From: Gigantopelta aegis
Taxonomy: Eukaryota; Mollusca; Gastropoda; Neomphalida; Peltospiridae
Direction of reading: 5' to 3'
Assembly (NCBI RefSeq): GCF_016097555.1
Contig: NC_054708.1
Coordinates: 25,486,987-25,550,986 of the forward strand
DNA: 64,000 nucleotides
Shown: positions 45,801 to 58,007 of the stretch, in pieces
Layout: each line of letters begins with the position of its first letter
Numbering within the stretch: the first letter of the stretch is position 1
Made by a program: the position numbers and the translations under genes
Notes under the pieces: generated by a model
What the model saw: the letters and a program-made list of their open reading frames with translations, nothing else
The model's database searches: none
Told to the model about the DNA's origin: nothing

Positions 45801-48800
45801 GACCTACCACTAGCTCTGCTAGTGCAAAAGCCGTACCACCAAACCACCACTGCGCCCGTAAACCAACCACAGTCGGGCTGCCTGTACTCCCTTGCACATT
45901 GTCCGTACATGTGGTCCTGCCATCTCCCAACACCACCCCCCTCTTTCTGTCGTGAACGGAAGAGTTGTCGTGAGCTAACACTTGCACCCATGACAGGGGT
46001 GTGCTACAACACCTAAAACCCTACAGGTAAATCAAGTCAAGTCAAAGTACTCTTTAACATATTAGCAGAGTGCACGTGATGGCATATAGTCACTCTTTTA
46101 TTCATAGATGGACAAGTTTTGTTCCCCAACTTAGCCAGTGCCCTATGACTAGTACTTAAAAATCTTTACAGCCATGGTATGTGCTGTCTTGTTTTGGGGA
46201 AAATGCTTGTAGGTAAAAGTACTCATCATGTATTAGGAGGGCTTGAGTAGCTCAGTACACTCACTTGTTTGTCGTGAGTGGATAAGCTTTGTCCCTGCAA
46301 TCTGTCCAGGACAGTGGGTTAGTTCATTGTTAGTGGTTAGTGAGAGAGAAAAGGGTGTGGTGGCCTTAAAACAACCCACCGAGTCGTTAAAACACACTCT
46401 GGGTGGGAGCCGGTACTGGGCTGCGAACCCTGTACCTACCAGCCTTATTTCTGACGACTTAACCACGACGCCACAAGAGGCCGGTATATATATTCAAATT
46501 ACATTGCTGCTAATCAGTAAGAGTGGTCCATGCTGCAGTGATCACACCACTTCTTCAGTCAGTTAGTGCCATTAAGTGATGAGTTGCTGACAAGTGAGCA
46601 TTCTTTTTTTTTTACAATTATATTTGGTTGAGTCTGAAATGATTTGATTGTTAGGTTATGCAGTGTTGTAGGGGGTCAACTCCCATCATTATGGCATAAA
46701 AAGGGTTGATTCCTGCATCTTTAACCGAATCCAGATCATATAGCATGTTGCCTGTGAGAGTTGCTTCCCTTTTCAGACCCCATGAAGTAAAGAGTGGTAA
46801 TACATGTACTAGTATTTGAAAGTCTAGGTGGTAAACTTGATTATCCTTCCAGGTTTTTTGGGTTTGGTAGGTTTTTTTTTTGGGGGTGGGGGGAGGGGAT
46901 GGAGAGGGCGAAAAAAAGAAAGATGTCACAGTGGGTATGCTCTTCTTCCATGGTGTAACATGTAAACATTGTTTTTGGGGGGGGATTTAATTGCTATGTA
47001 GGTTAATATTTAATTTTGTATGTTTGGTTATGTGAAACAATAGTGGTGATACACCTGCAGTATTTTTCCTACTTAAATATCATTGTAAATGGCAATGGGA
47101 AAAATATGTTGGTTTTATTCATGTTTTCTACTCCACCCCCCAACCCACCCTAAAAAAAAAAAAAAAAAACAAACTGTTTGGCTCCCCCATAAGCCTCAGT
47201 ATACTACACTAGCTACTACATTTGTGTAAAATTGTCCTACATACTCTCTCATGATTTTAAATTTGAAACTCTCGGCAACAAAGTAAGTAAAAAGCAATTT
47301 CATATTTGGTTTATTACAGCATGACAATACTAGTGAATCGTGGATGGGTGCCGGGAAACTATACCAAGGGAGGAAAGCGAATTAAAGGGCAGGTACGTGT
47401 AATTGTGTTTTCATTGTTTCATATTGTTATGGATGTATGTTTCAGATTTTATTGGGGTTTTTTGGTTCGTCTGTTCAATAGGTGGTATATTTTTATTTAT
47501 TAAAATCAAAGTATTCAAATAACACATTTTATATTTTAATATTGTAAATATACTTGCGTCATGAAAGTATAGCCAATGGTTAACAATGACCAAACCTGAA
47601 GTTTCGTAACCTCAGATGACGAGTTATGTTTTTTTTTTGAAACACACTTACCGTAAGTTGTTTTAGCAGTGAACTGAGCTGAAAGTTCATACATGTACCA
47701 TTTGTTTTAATTAATTGAAAAGCTGCTGTTAAGTGTTAACGGAGCACATGTAGTCGGTTTGCTCTGTGTGTATGTAGTAAGTCAGTGTCATTGCCACTAG
47801 TAACATTTTTTAAACGTCGTACAGTGAAACCTCTCAAGACCGGACCCTCTGTAAACTGGAATTGCCTCAAAACCGGTCATTTTAAAAGTCAGGACAGAAC
47901 TCAATCTCTCCAAACTGGATCCCTCTTATAACCGGACATTTGTCTTGGTCCCAAGGGTGTCCGGGTTAGAGGGGTTTCACTGTATAAGGCAGATGATACT
48001 GACATTTTTGTCTTTTATATTTGAATATAATTATACTATTGCGTAGAGAAAGTACTGTGCTCAGTAGTCTCTTGCAGTTTTTGCAGTACTTTGTATCTCG
48101 CAAAGCTTTCTAGATTTACAGTTTGATATCTCTTATTATCTGTCTGTGAAATTAAGATGTGGACGATACCATGATGATGCACGGCTTCTAGATTATGATA
48201 GCCCCACTCCCATGGCTATTGATATTCTATGTCGGGCCAGTAAATAAATACTACAATTTTTTTTGTCAGATGTTGCAGTTAAGTCTAGTCTGTAAATATG
48301 AATATCCTGCCCCCAACCCAAACCCCCAATGTTACTGTTTTTAAGCTCTGTCTCCCTCTTTAGGTGACATATCTGATTATTACTATTATTTAGTAAAATT
48401 GTATTAACTTAAAGTAAAGTAGGGCTAGTGAATTTTTAATTGTGGCTAGTAAATTTTTAAAATCACTGATCCCATGGCTAGTGGATTTTATAAAAATTCT
48501 AGAAGGCCTAGCTGTGATGGTATGATTTTATGTTGTCATTTTGAGAAAAACAAGATATTTTTTGCAACACGGTCGACATAGTCTTTATCACACAAAGCAC
48601 AGCTTTAACATCCTGTTTCATGGGCATACATAGCATTATGAAGGAAACATTTAATTGTGTTATGACTGTGTTGTATTATTATCGGTATACCTTCATTACT
48701 AACTCCAAAATTGGGAAATTTGCGAATATCGCATTCTGAAACTCATAATATTTTTTCAAATTATAGGTGCAGTACTACATACAGTACAACTTTAACATTA

Positions 48801-51800
48801 ACTGTGTGTGTGAAGTTTAGTTGACCTAGTAATGCTAGGTCAGTGTAACTTCCCAAAGAAGCTTGCAAGCACACATACATCCACTAGCTGCTTCCTCTTT
48901 CAGTTAATACTGTAACAGTTATATTTTGAAAGGTGAGAGAGAAATTGTTTAACAATTCCTCTTGTTTTTTTCCACTCAGACTGAAGGTGAGGTGACAATA
49001 ACCGGAGTGGTGAGGATGAATGAAAAGGTAAACAATTTGTATTCTAAGCTACGAACTAAAAACTGTGGTTAAAATGTTTTTTTTTTATATATATAATGAT
49101 ACCACTTGAGCACATCATCAACTTTTAGACACAGTCATAATTTTTCCATTATTGATATTTTATATGCACTTTCCCACAGACAGGACAGCACATTCCACAG
49201 CCTTTGTTATTCTAGTCATAGGGTACTTGTTGGGAAGGGGGAAAAAATCCTAATGGTTCCACTGAGGAGGTTCGATCCTACATGCCAATCACCTCAGGCG
49301 AATACTCTACTGTTTCAGCTAAATCTTCGTGCCAGTTTGTGGTGATTCTTGATTTCACAAGTGTTTTTGAATGGAATTTAAAATTATTTAACTCTTTTTC
49401 TTTGTTTTTCTTTGGTTCTGTTATATACATGTATTGTATGGTGTAGCTACCACTGACATTTATTTTCTGTTCTAGCTACTTATGTTTTCTTAATTTAACC
49501 ACAAGTGAATATACTCATGTGTGTTTATGTCATAGAATATGATATCATTCTGATGCTCAGTTATAGTCCTTCCCACAGGGAACGCCTTTTTTATACTATG
49601 GAATTTACTATTACTATAAGTTATTTATTTCTGAGCCGATTATTTTTTAAACTGCACACACAAATAGTGGGGTTTTTTAAATTTTATTTCCAAAACACTT
49701 TTAGATTTCTTCTTACATCGAACCAAACTGAAATTATTTACAAAAGAATATTTTTGTAGGATGATGGGACAGATTATAATCTATTTTACCAGGTGTGCGG
49801 AATATGCTCAATGTTGAATGTGCAGCATATGTTGGAATATTTCAGTTTTTGTGTAATGCATGTACTTTAACCTGTTACACTGTAGGCCAACAGATAATGT
49901 ATTATAGGATGTCAGGTTTTTGTCTGGAATTTAAATAAACAGAATAAATTGGAAACCCATACCTATATATGTTATTACAGTGTGAACAATGACCTCTAAC
50001 CTATTGATAACATTTTACTGAATAAGTCTTCATTACTATAATAAAGAGATTAAATGGGAACGTAATAAAATGGTGTATTGATGCTGTCATAAAAACATGC
50101 AGAATGTACTGTGCAAGTTTGACCTACATGTACGTTAATTCATTAGTGTTTTGTTTATTTTTCAGAGAAACCAGTTTATGCCAAAAGCTGATCCTAAGAA
50201 TATTGGATATTGGATGTACAGGGATGTTGATGCCATGGCAGAAGCAGCTAATGCTGCACCAATTTTCATTGATGCTGATCTAGGTAAGAGTATCTCTAAT
50301 TGTCGAAAACCGTACGAAATCGAAAACCGTATTATTTTATTTCCTGGTATTTTGTAATGTCTCCGTTGACACGACAACAGTTTCTTGTTACGGAAGTAAA
50401 CAAATTTCCTTAAAAATGCAAAAAAAAGAAGGTAAGAATATGTTTTATGCACAATGAAATGTACATGTATTATTACAGTTAATTTGTTCCCTGGAATCTT
50501 ACTGAATGCAATGCAGATGCATGCCTAAACAGCAACAGGTGCATGACGGTATCCACACAACCAAACACGTCTGCTAGCACTGCCGATTGAGTAATGACTG
50601 GTCACTTCCGAATAGCCGGTTTCAGGTTACGTGACTGTTTTCGCAGGAACAGCCGATTTTGTGTTGTTGGCATTACATTGATAACGTTGTAGTACGGTTT
50701 TCGATAATGCTTTTAAAACGATGTTTTCTTACCACCTGGTGCAATTCTTGATGGAACAGAGATAACATGCAAGTTTGTACTTACCTTTTTATACATTTTA
50801 TTTCTAAATTGAACAAGGTAAACATTAATGTCGTTAAATTGATAGCCTGACATGACTGAGCATGCACACCAGCCATTTCCTCTTAGTCGTATGGTTTTCG
50901 ATTAAACGAGGATGTATGTAACAACAAATGTACTTAGTTACATATTATAAGACTCATATACATGTGTACAGCTCTGCATGTTACATTATTTTTACTGAAT
51001 ATTGTTTTTCTTTTAAATCTGATAATGAAAGTTGACTACCAAGGGTACAAATACCTACTGAACAACCACTGCCACTTAAAAAATTTATTTCTGTTTAACG
51101 ACACCACTAGAGCACATTGATTAATTAATCATTGGCTATTGAATGTCAAACACATTGTCATTCTGACAAGTAGTCATCAAAGGAAGCCTGCTACATTTTT
51201 CTTAATACAGAAAAGCTAGCCATATTAGATTCTCTAAATGAGTACGCTATTCAGGTTATATCTTATGGGATTTTTGTTATGTTTTTTTTCTCAGACAGTA
51301 CCGTGACAGGAGGTCCACTTGGAGGTCAAACAAGAGTCTCTCTGAGAAACGATCACTTCTCGTACATCTTAACATGGTATGTATGTTCACCTCTCGTACA
51401 TCTTATTATGGTATGTGTGTTCACTTGTCTTACATCTTAACATGGTATGTGTGTTCACATCTCTTACATCTTATCATGGTATGTGTGTTCACTTCTCTTA
51501 CATCTTATCATGGTATGTGTGTTCACTTCTCTTACATCTTATCATGGTATGTGTGTTCACTACTCGTACGTCTTAACATGGTATATGTATTCACTTCTCT
51601 TACATCTTATCATGGTATGTCTTCACTTCTCTTACATCTTAACATGGTATGTCTTCACTTCTCGTACATCTTAACATGGTATGTGTGTTCACTTCTCGTA
51701 CATCTTAACATGGTATGTGTGTTCACTTCTCTTACATCTTATCATGGTATGTGTGTTCACTTCTCTTACGTCTTATCATGGTATGTGTGTTCACTACTCG

Positions 51801-52724
51801 TATGTCTTAACATGGTATGTCTTCACTTCTCTTACATCTTAACATGGTATGTGTGTTCACTTCTCTTACATCTTATCATGGTATGTCTTCACTTCTCTTA
51901 CATCTTAACATGGTATATGTGTTCACTTCTCGTACATCTTAACATGGTATGTGTGTTCACTTCTCGTACATCTTAACATGGTATGTGTGTTCACTTTTCT
52001 TACATCTTATCATGGTATGTCTTCACTTCTCTTACATCTTAACATGGTATGTGTTCACTTCTCGTACATCTTAACATGGTATGTGTGTTCACTTCTCGTA
52101 CATCTTAACATGGTATGTGTGTTCACTTTTCTTACATCTTATCATGGTATGTCTTCACTTCTCTTACATCTTAACATGGTATGTCTTCACTTCTTGTACA
52201 TCTTAACATGGTATGTGTGTTCACTTCTTGTACATCTTAACATGGTATGTGTGTTCACTTCTCGTACATCTTAACATGGTATGTGTGTTCACTTCTCGTA
52301 CATCTTATTATGGTATGTGTGTTCACTTCTCGTACATCTTAACATGGTATGTGTGTTCAATTCTTGTACATCTTATCATGGTATGTGTGTTCAATTCTCA
52401 TACATCTTATGGTATGTGTTCACTTCTCATATATCTTAACATGGTATGTGTGTTCTCTTCTCATACATTTTAACATGGTATGTGTGTTCACTTCTCATAC
52501 ATCTTAACATGGTATGTGTGTTCACTTCTCATACATCTTAACATGGTATGTGTGTTCACTTCTCGTACATCTTAACATGGTATGTGTGTTCACTTCTCAT
52601 ACATCTTCTTCTTCTTTTTTTTATCAGGTACAGTCTCTCAGCTATCACCTTTTGGATGTGGTACAGGCGGTACAGACGAACACCACCGCCCGACAGTGCT
52701 TTCGATTATCTGAGGAAGCCTTAG
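39853..52724 (+). CDS. SURF1: SURF1, cytochrome c oxidase assembly factor (9 coding exons)
   Basis: SURF1/Shy1 helps insert heme a and assemble COX1 of complex IV in the mitochondrial inner membrane. Coding exons: 39853-39858, 41879-42004, 43126-43247, 45293-45478, 47320-47392, 48980-49027, 50166-50283, 51295-51376, 52628-52724. All have AG/GT borders and matching phases, giving 858 nt (285 aa plus stop; human is about 300). Residues 1-36 are Arg/Lys-rich and free of acidic residues except one Glu, as expected of a matrix-targeting presequence. The first membrane segment (37-56) ends in the family signature [14 protein letters not shown]. Other family blocks are [52 protein letters not shown] and YILTWYSL, the last in the second membrane segment, followed by WYRRYRR. 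Exon 1 (Met-Leu before GTGAGT) is the least certain part because it is only six coding bases; the rest is firm. Introns hold SINEs, a Tigger-like MITE, a dispersed repeat and the exon-derived minisatellite. Confidence 0.92.
40080..41705 (+). repeat. Dispersed repeat D, copy 2, in SURF1 intron 1
   Basis: It matches 22470-23625 in the same order. It lacks the SINE and TTAA MITE of copy 1 and has about 1 kb of unrelated insertion (roughly 40421-41490). That insertion starts with TATCATGGGTGGACCAGTTT, which also occurs near 14320. Confidence 0.8.
43281..43605 (-). mobile_element. SINE A, full length, in SURF1 intron 3
   Basis: Tail AAGGAAATGTTCTATTTAAC to head ACGTCCCGCCCC. The head, read on the minus strand, has a tRNA A-box-like GTACCCCAGTGGTAATG and B-box-like GGGATCGATCC. 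Confidence 0.92.
43680..43860 (-). mobile_element. Tigger/pogo-like MITE fragment in SURF1 intron 3
   Basis: GAATTCCAGTTTACAGAGG...GGTTTTGAGAGGTTTCACTA resembles the inverted form of the complete 47822-47982 element. Confidence 0.55.
44128..44197 (+). mobile_element. SINE A tail fragment
   Basis: GACGCCATATAACCGTAAAT...GTGCGTCATTAAATAAAACA with a TTTC-repeat end. A shorter relic lies at about 44665-44705. Confidence 0.75.
46285..46485 (-). mobile_element. SINE B in SURF1 intron 4
   Basis: Reverse orientation: head GGCCTCTTGTGGCGTCGTGG with B-box GGGTTCGCAGCCC, and body CAGGACAGTGGG. Confidence 0.8.
47822..47982. mobile_element. 161-bp Tigger/pogo-like MITE in SURF1 intron 5
   Basis: CAGTGAAACCTCTCAAGACC at the left and GAGGGGTTTCACTG at the right are inverted ends, with TA on both sides. 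The interior repeats CCGGAC/AACTGGA motifs. Confidence 0.88.
49095..49335 (-). mobile_element. SINE A, degraded, in SURF1 intron 6
   Basis: GATACCACTTGAGCACATCA...TATATGCACTTTCCCACAGA...CAGGCGAATACTCTAC. The middle is deleted. Confidence 0.7.
51090..51210 (-). mobile_element. SINE A tail half in SURF1 intron 7
   Basis: GTTTAACGACACCACTAGAG...ATTGAATGTCAAACACA...CTGCTACATTTTTC. Confidence 0.8.
51377..52610 (+). repeat. Minisatellite of the SURF1 exon 8/intron 8 junction, ~34-bp unit, ~37 copies with the original
   Basis: The unit is GTATGTGTGTTCACTTC followed by TCGTACATCTTAACATG (34 bp; a 32-bp variant has GTATGTCTTCAC). Its second half repeats the last ~21 nt of exon 8, which encode the YILTW residues, and its first half repeats the first bases of the intron. 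Each copy therefore carries ATG|GTATGT, a good 5' splice-site match. Counting the boundary at 51376/51377 I find about 37 ATGGTATG/ATGGTATA steps. The array fills the intron to a short T-rich stretch before the acceptor at 52627. Long open frames across it are artefacts of the repeat. In the SURF1 frame, read-through meets TAA after about 20 codons. Confidence 0.95.
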
Positions 52725-54617
52725 TCTTCTAAAGCAGTTTGTGTTGACGGATATTAACACTTGTGTATAAAGTGATTGTACTTGAAACAATCTCAGACAG
52801 CTGGTGTACGTGTACAGGTTTCTACTGACAAACTATTATTGTGTCTATTATTGTAATAATTGTAACTGACTAGTTGTTGTGGTGGTGTTGTTTTTTGAAT
52901 GGGGCGGAATGTATAACAGAAGTAGAGTAGTTGTTTGAGGTGTGATGAGTTACAGGATCAATTGCCCTCCAAGGATGTTTTTTTTTCTTCTATTTCTTCT
53001 AGTGCCCCACCAAGGGTATACCAAAGGCTGTGTTATGTACTGTCCTGTTTATGGGGAGGTGCATATCAAAGATCCCTTGCTGCTGTAGCAGTAGATGTGT
53101 CCAATGTTGCAATGCTTGGTTTCTCTTTTGTTTTCTCCATCAAGTTTCACAGTGGTCAAAATAACCATATGCTAGACGCTGTAGGTTTAAAATGTGCTGA
53201 GATGTCATTAATAAAATATTCCTTCTTTTTTTTCTTTTTTTTCAAAATTGCTTTTTTGTTTTTTGAGAACTGTCCACTTTACTTTCTTTTCATTGAATTC
53301 CATCTCATTCTATCCCACTCTACCAGTACCCGTGTTACAACTTGTTTAGCTGTCCAGCTTTATATCTCTTGTGTCTGTCTGTTGGTAAATTATTAAGAAC
53401 CTGACTATAGCTTTACAAAAGTGTTACATGTGTTTACTGATAATTACTTATTATGATCAAGAACGGTTTGAAAGGGCAAAGCAGAACTGCTGTTGACAGT
53501 ATTTGTGATATGTTTTGTTTGGAGAAAGATGTGTTTGTATATATTTTATACCCGACCTAGACAGTAATAAATAGAAGCAAAAAAGATGAGATTATAATAA
53601 ATGATGTCAGAAGCCATAATTTTTCGTGTGATATGTGAATCATATTAAGGATCTGTTACAATTAAAAACAATTTTACAATTAAATAGAATAACCTGAAAT
53701 ATGTTGACATCCATGAATATTAAGTAGAAATTAATATGCATCCATTGATGTGGTTTGGTGCATACCCCTCATATAAGGGTTCCAGCTTTTTGTTGACTGA
53801 AAATTAAAGGCCTAGCTGTCACATAAACCTTTTTTCTCTACCATATTGGCAGGGAACATTTTCCTCAGTATCACGTCATGATTCACTACACAAGTTTTAG
53901 AGATTGCTACACAATTCTGTAATGTAGTTTCTAATCAATTTTAAAATTCATAGCAAATGTTGCTAATTAATTAAAATTTGAAAAAACTAAATGTGCCCTG
54001 AATGGTCATAATCAAATATCATCTCATAAATCAGTGGTATTGTGCATAATATTTCTCAACGTAATAAACAGCACATTTTTTTTATGGCATAAGGTCGAAT
54101 GCATCATTTTGCTGCCTAACATTGAGAAGATAAGTGTTGTTGTTTTTGTAACAGAAAAATACATTTACTGGTAAAATTAAAGATTGTATATTAGAGTTAT
54201 TCCCCTTAGTTCAATGCTTACAAGTTTGTTTGCTTTGTATAACAAAATAATATACATGTATATATAAAGTTTCATCAGTTTCTGTAGTATGTGATTGTTT
54301 TTCAACTTTGTGGAGCTGGAACAAAATATTTCTTAATAGTATGTTTGTAATAATTCCAAGCAAGTATTATCTTAAACATAATAAAATATCCTGTTACTAA
54401 TACATGGTCAAAATGATGTGCAACCTCAACCGAACTCCACCTCCCCATCCCACACCCCACGACACAACTAAATCATGCATAACATTTGGTAATTCTGACA
54501 TATATACATGTAGTCTTAGATGGGAAACCTGCTACATTTTTTCATTAGTATCAAGTGATGTTTTATTTGCACCATCTCACAGACAGGATAGCACATACAT
54601 TTTGCATTACGTAATCG
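52725..54617 (+). other. SURF1 3' UTR and downstream sequence
   Basis: Candidate AATAAA signals lie near 53211 and 53567. A SINE A fragment (53012-53088) is embedded. The rest is AT-rich and featureless. The Phe-rich ORF at 52935-53396 is not supported. Confidence 0.5.
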
Positions 54618-54702
54618 GCCTTGATGGTGTCATGGATAAGGCTGCTAGGTACTGGGTTTGCTTGAACCGTAAACTTAATAAGCACGAAAATAAGTTGGAA
54701 TG
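54618..54702 (+). mobile_element. SINE B, internally deleted
   Basis: Head CGGCCTTGATGGTGTCATGG joins directly to the tail GCACGAAAATAAG. Confidence 0.75.
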
Positions 54703-54787
54703 AATGTGTTAAGTAATATTTTTGAACGGCCCCTTACTCTTTAGAACAATGGACGTAGTTGAAACATTAATTTTTGTTTTGACATTT

Positions 54788-55093
54788 GAAGTTTGTTTTG
54801 TTTAACGACACCACTAGAGCACATTAATTAATTAATCATCGGCTGTTGGATGTCAAACATATGGTCATTTTGACAGTCATAGAGAGGACACCCGCAACAT
54901 CTTTCCATTAGTAGCAAGGGATCTTTTATATGAATCATTCCACAGACAGGATGGCACATACCACATCCTTTGCTATAACCCGTGGTGCGCTGGCTGGAAC
55001 GAGAAATAGGTCAGTGGGCTCACCAATGGGGATCGATCCTAGTCCGACCGCGCATCTGGCAAGCGCTTTACCACTGGGCTACGTCCCGTCCCC
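54788..55093 (-). mobile_element. SINE A, full length
   Basis: GTTTAACGACACCACTAGAG tail, AAGGGATCTTTTATATGAAT body, head ending GGGCTACGTCCCGTCCCC. Confidence 0.92.
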
Positions 55094-55126
55094 CGTATAA
55101 TAGATGTGTGGGGGTTTTTCGTTACG

Positions 55127-55300
55127 TAAGCGGCCACGGTGGCGTCGTGGTTAAGACATCGGACATAAGGCTAGTAGGTACTGGGTTCGCACCCTCTTCT
55201 CTCATTAATGACTAACCCATATAGCTGAGGTATGTGTCCAGGACAGCGTGTTTGGACCTAAATGGAATATAAGCACGAAAATAAGATGGAATGAATGAAT
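55127..55300 (+). mobile_element. SINE B
   Basis: GCGGCCACGGTGGCGTCGTG head with GGGTTCGCACCC B-box, CAGGACAGCGTGTTTGGACC and GCACGAAAATAAGATGG. Confidence 0.85.
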
Positions 55301-55570
55301 GCGTCAAGTAATATTTTTGAACCGTCCCTTATTCTTTAGACCAATGGACATAGTTATAAATGTCAGAGACCGCTAGTTTGAAACATTTCATAGAACGGTC
55401 ATTTGTGAGAGAAAACACATGCAGAGAGAGAGAGTTTTGCCGTTGTAGAACAAAACATTAAAGATAAAAATTCATTTTATAATAATAGTGTATCCGACTA
55501 TTAAAGTAACGGCATCCAGAAAATAATTAGCATGCCTAAAGGTATTGCGAAATGTTATACCTACTCAGTG

Positions 55571-55773
55571 GCGTAGGAAGGTGCCAAAAAGTGTGTGTGT
55601 CTCTCCCCCCCCCCCCCCCCCCCCCCACACACACACTTGATCCAGTAGCAGCAGCAATTATATATATATATATATATATATATAATGGTATATAAATTGC
55701 TGCTGCTACTGGATCGGGGGGGGGGGGGGGGGGGGCGTGAAACCACCCCGCCCCCGCTTCCTACGTCAGTGCT
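55571..55773. mobile_element. ~200-bp MITE with CAGTGGCGTAGGAAG ends and a palindromic core
   Basis: The ends CAGTGGCGTAGGAAG and CTTCCTACGTCAGTG are inverted. Inside, GATCCAGTAGCAGCAGCAAT and its complement flank a (TA)n core, with C and G homopolymers on either side. The termini resemble hAT-type MITEs; no clear 8-bp duplication. Confidence 0.75.
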
Positions 55774-56028
55774 ACACTCTTGTCATATTCTGTTATTTTT
55801 ACAAAGATCATAGCTGAAGGAACGATAAACAAAAAAAAAAGAGTAAAGTTTGCTTTACTTTACGACGCCACTAGAGCACATTGATTTAAACGATAAACCA
55901 AAACCTGACACTAATAGCTTGAAGAAAAAAACAGAAAGAAATAATGAACAACTGTTATTTTCGTAACTACTGAACAGTGGATATAACCAACCACTGTTCT
56001 AGTTTTCAGCTATCTGTGTATATATATA

Positions 56029-57519
56029 CTCTTCAAAAAAAGAAACGCAAAAGGGTACAAATGGGTTATAACTCCGATTTTATGTTTCCTACCGGTTCAT
56101 GCTTTGTGAATATAAGGTCATTGCATGTCCCAAACACATTCCCACGGTTACATTCGATAAAACGCAGCTACTGTACAATAAAGTTCCAAAATGTGAATAT
56201 TCGCAAAAACGCAGCCACGTGCAAACCATGTCACCACTGCACGTGCGTTGTCTGCACGTGCAACATGAACACCGACAGTATAAAAGTGCAGGGTGTTCGC
56301 TTGCCTGGCCTCTGTATCTGGCCGACAGTTAACAATCCAGGACATGCCACGTCTCAGTGAACCGCAGAGAAACAATGCCATCGGCCGACTAGACGCAGGC
56401 GAATCCAGAACGGCCGTTGCCAGGGCATTCCATGTGTCCCCAAGCACCATCTCCAGACTGTGGGACCGTTACCAGCAACATGGATCAACACGTGACCTCC
56501 CTAGATCCGGTCGACCACGGGTCACTACCCCCGGGCAGGACCGCTACATCCGGGTACGCCACCTTCAGGAACGATTGACTACTGCCACCTCCACAGCCGC
56601 AGCAATACCAGGTTTGCGCAGGATATCCGACCAGACCGTACGGAACCGCCTACGTGAGGTAGGAATTCGTGCCAGACGTCCAGTTCGAGGTGTCATCTTA
56701 ACACCACAACACCGTCGACTCCGACTGCAGTGGTGCCAGATTCATCGACAATGGCCTCAACTGCGATGGAGACAGGTGTGGTTCAGTGACGAGTCCCGAT
56801 TTCTGCTCCGACGTCATGATGGAAGATGTCGCGTGTATAGGCGTCGTGGTGAACGTTATGCGGCAAACTGCGTGCAGGAAGTGGACAGATTCGGCGGGGG
56901 TAGTGTCATGGTGTGGGCAGCCATCTCACACACTGGCAGAACTGACCTGGTCCACGTGCAGGGCAACCTGAATGCATAGGGCTACATTGACCAGATCCTC
57001 CGGCCACACATCGTTCCAGTTATGGCCAACGCCAACGCAGTGTTCCAACATGACAACGCCAGGCCTCACACAGCACGTCTCACAACGGCTTTCCTACAGA
57101 ACAACAACATTAATGTCCTTCCTTGGCCATCGATATCACCGGATTTGAACCCAATTGAGCATCTATGGGACGAGTTGGACCGACTGCGACAGCGACAACC
57201 ACAGCCCCAGACCCTGCCCGAGCTGGCAGCAGCCTTGCAGGCCGAGTGGGCCACCATGCCTCGGGACGTCATCCGTACTCTGGTTGCTTCAATGGGCAGG
57301 CGGTGCCAGGCAGTTGTCAACACACGCGGAGGCCACACCCGGTATTGACTCCAGATGACCTTGACCTTGGTGGTGTGTCCTATCACTTACTCACAATGGA
57401 CTAGAGTGAATTGTGAACAATCATGCAACATTTGGTAATTATCGGACTCACCATTCAATAATTAAATCAATTCTCCAAATGTTACGACAATGTGGTTTTG
57501 CGTTTCTTCTTTTGAAGAG
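56029..57519 (+). mobile_element. Tc1-like transposon, nearly complete
   Basis: The 1,491-bp element is bordered by TA. The inverted ends are CTCTTCAAAAAAAGAAACGC and, complemented, CTCTTCAAAAGAAGAAACGC. It contains one transposase gene. Its GC content and codon use differ from the AT-rich surroundings, as expected of a recent insertion. Confidence 0.95.
56344..57348 (+). pseudogene. Tc1 family transposase with one internal amber stop
   Basis: This is the cut-and-paste transposase of the element. Start at MPRLSEPQRNNAIGRL. An N-terminal paired-like helix-turn-helix (about residues 5-55, with VARAFHVSPSTISRLW) is followed by a GRPR motif and a second HTH. The catalytic triad is DD34E: the first Asp in VWFSDESRF, the second in QHDNARPHTAR, and the Glu in NPIEHLWDEL, 34 residues after the second Asp. 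There are 335 codons including the stop, the usual Tc1 length. The only visible break is TAG at 56977-56979 after VQGNLNA; the frame resumes at GYIDQILRPHIVP. A Gln codon there (C to T change) is the natural reading. The copy cannot make full-length protein without read-through. Confidence 0.92.
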
Positions 57520-58007
57520 TATATATACTGTATTATGATGTCTCTTGCATGTTAAACAGCGCAACATGGCCATTGAATGTTTTCGCTTGGCGTCGCTATG
57601 TATTGCTGTCATAACGAACGTTCAATAGATGTGTCAAGTTTGAAATGAACGAGTCTTTAACATTGCTTGCACGCATTCATCAAAGAAATCTCAATAGATA
57701 TGGATTGTGTACGTATTGATTTTCGTATATCGGCAAACCACACCTTGAAGTGAATTCCATCCACATCCTAGTTTGGTTTATTCTCATGAACAGCAGGACT
57801 GGTGAGGAGATTGTATGAAACAAAAATACTGGCACTTTTATTCCTTTCTCTGTAGTGGCGGATCCAGAAAATCCATTGGGGGAGGGGGGCAATGACATGA
57901 GGCCGAATGCCAAGGGAACTTTGGGGGAGATTTGGAAGGGATCATAATTTTTTTTTAATAATAATATATACTAAAATTATAACTGTCGCAAAATTTATTG
58001 GGGTCGG
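57520..58007. other. Non-coding, nothing recognised
   Basis: A GTAGTGGCGGATCCAG motif at about 57853, similar to common MITE termini, is the only notable sequence. Confidence 0.45.

Noticed and set aside
45728..46016. Overlapping ORFs in SURF1 intron 4
   Set aside because: No family resemblance, and SURF1 splicing is complete without them.
51374..51976. 200-codon ORF and several others in 51374-52732
   Set aside because: They are translations of the 34-bp minisatellite in shifted frames; only exons 8 and 9 are real coding.
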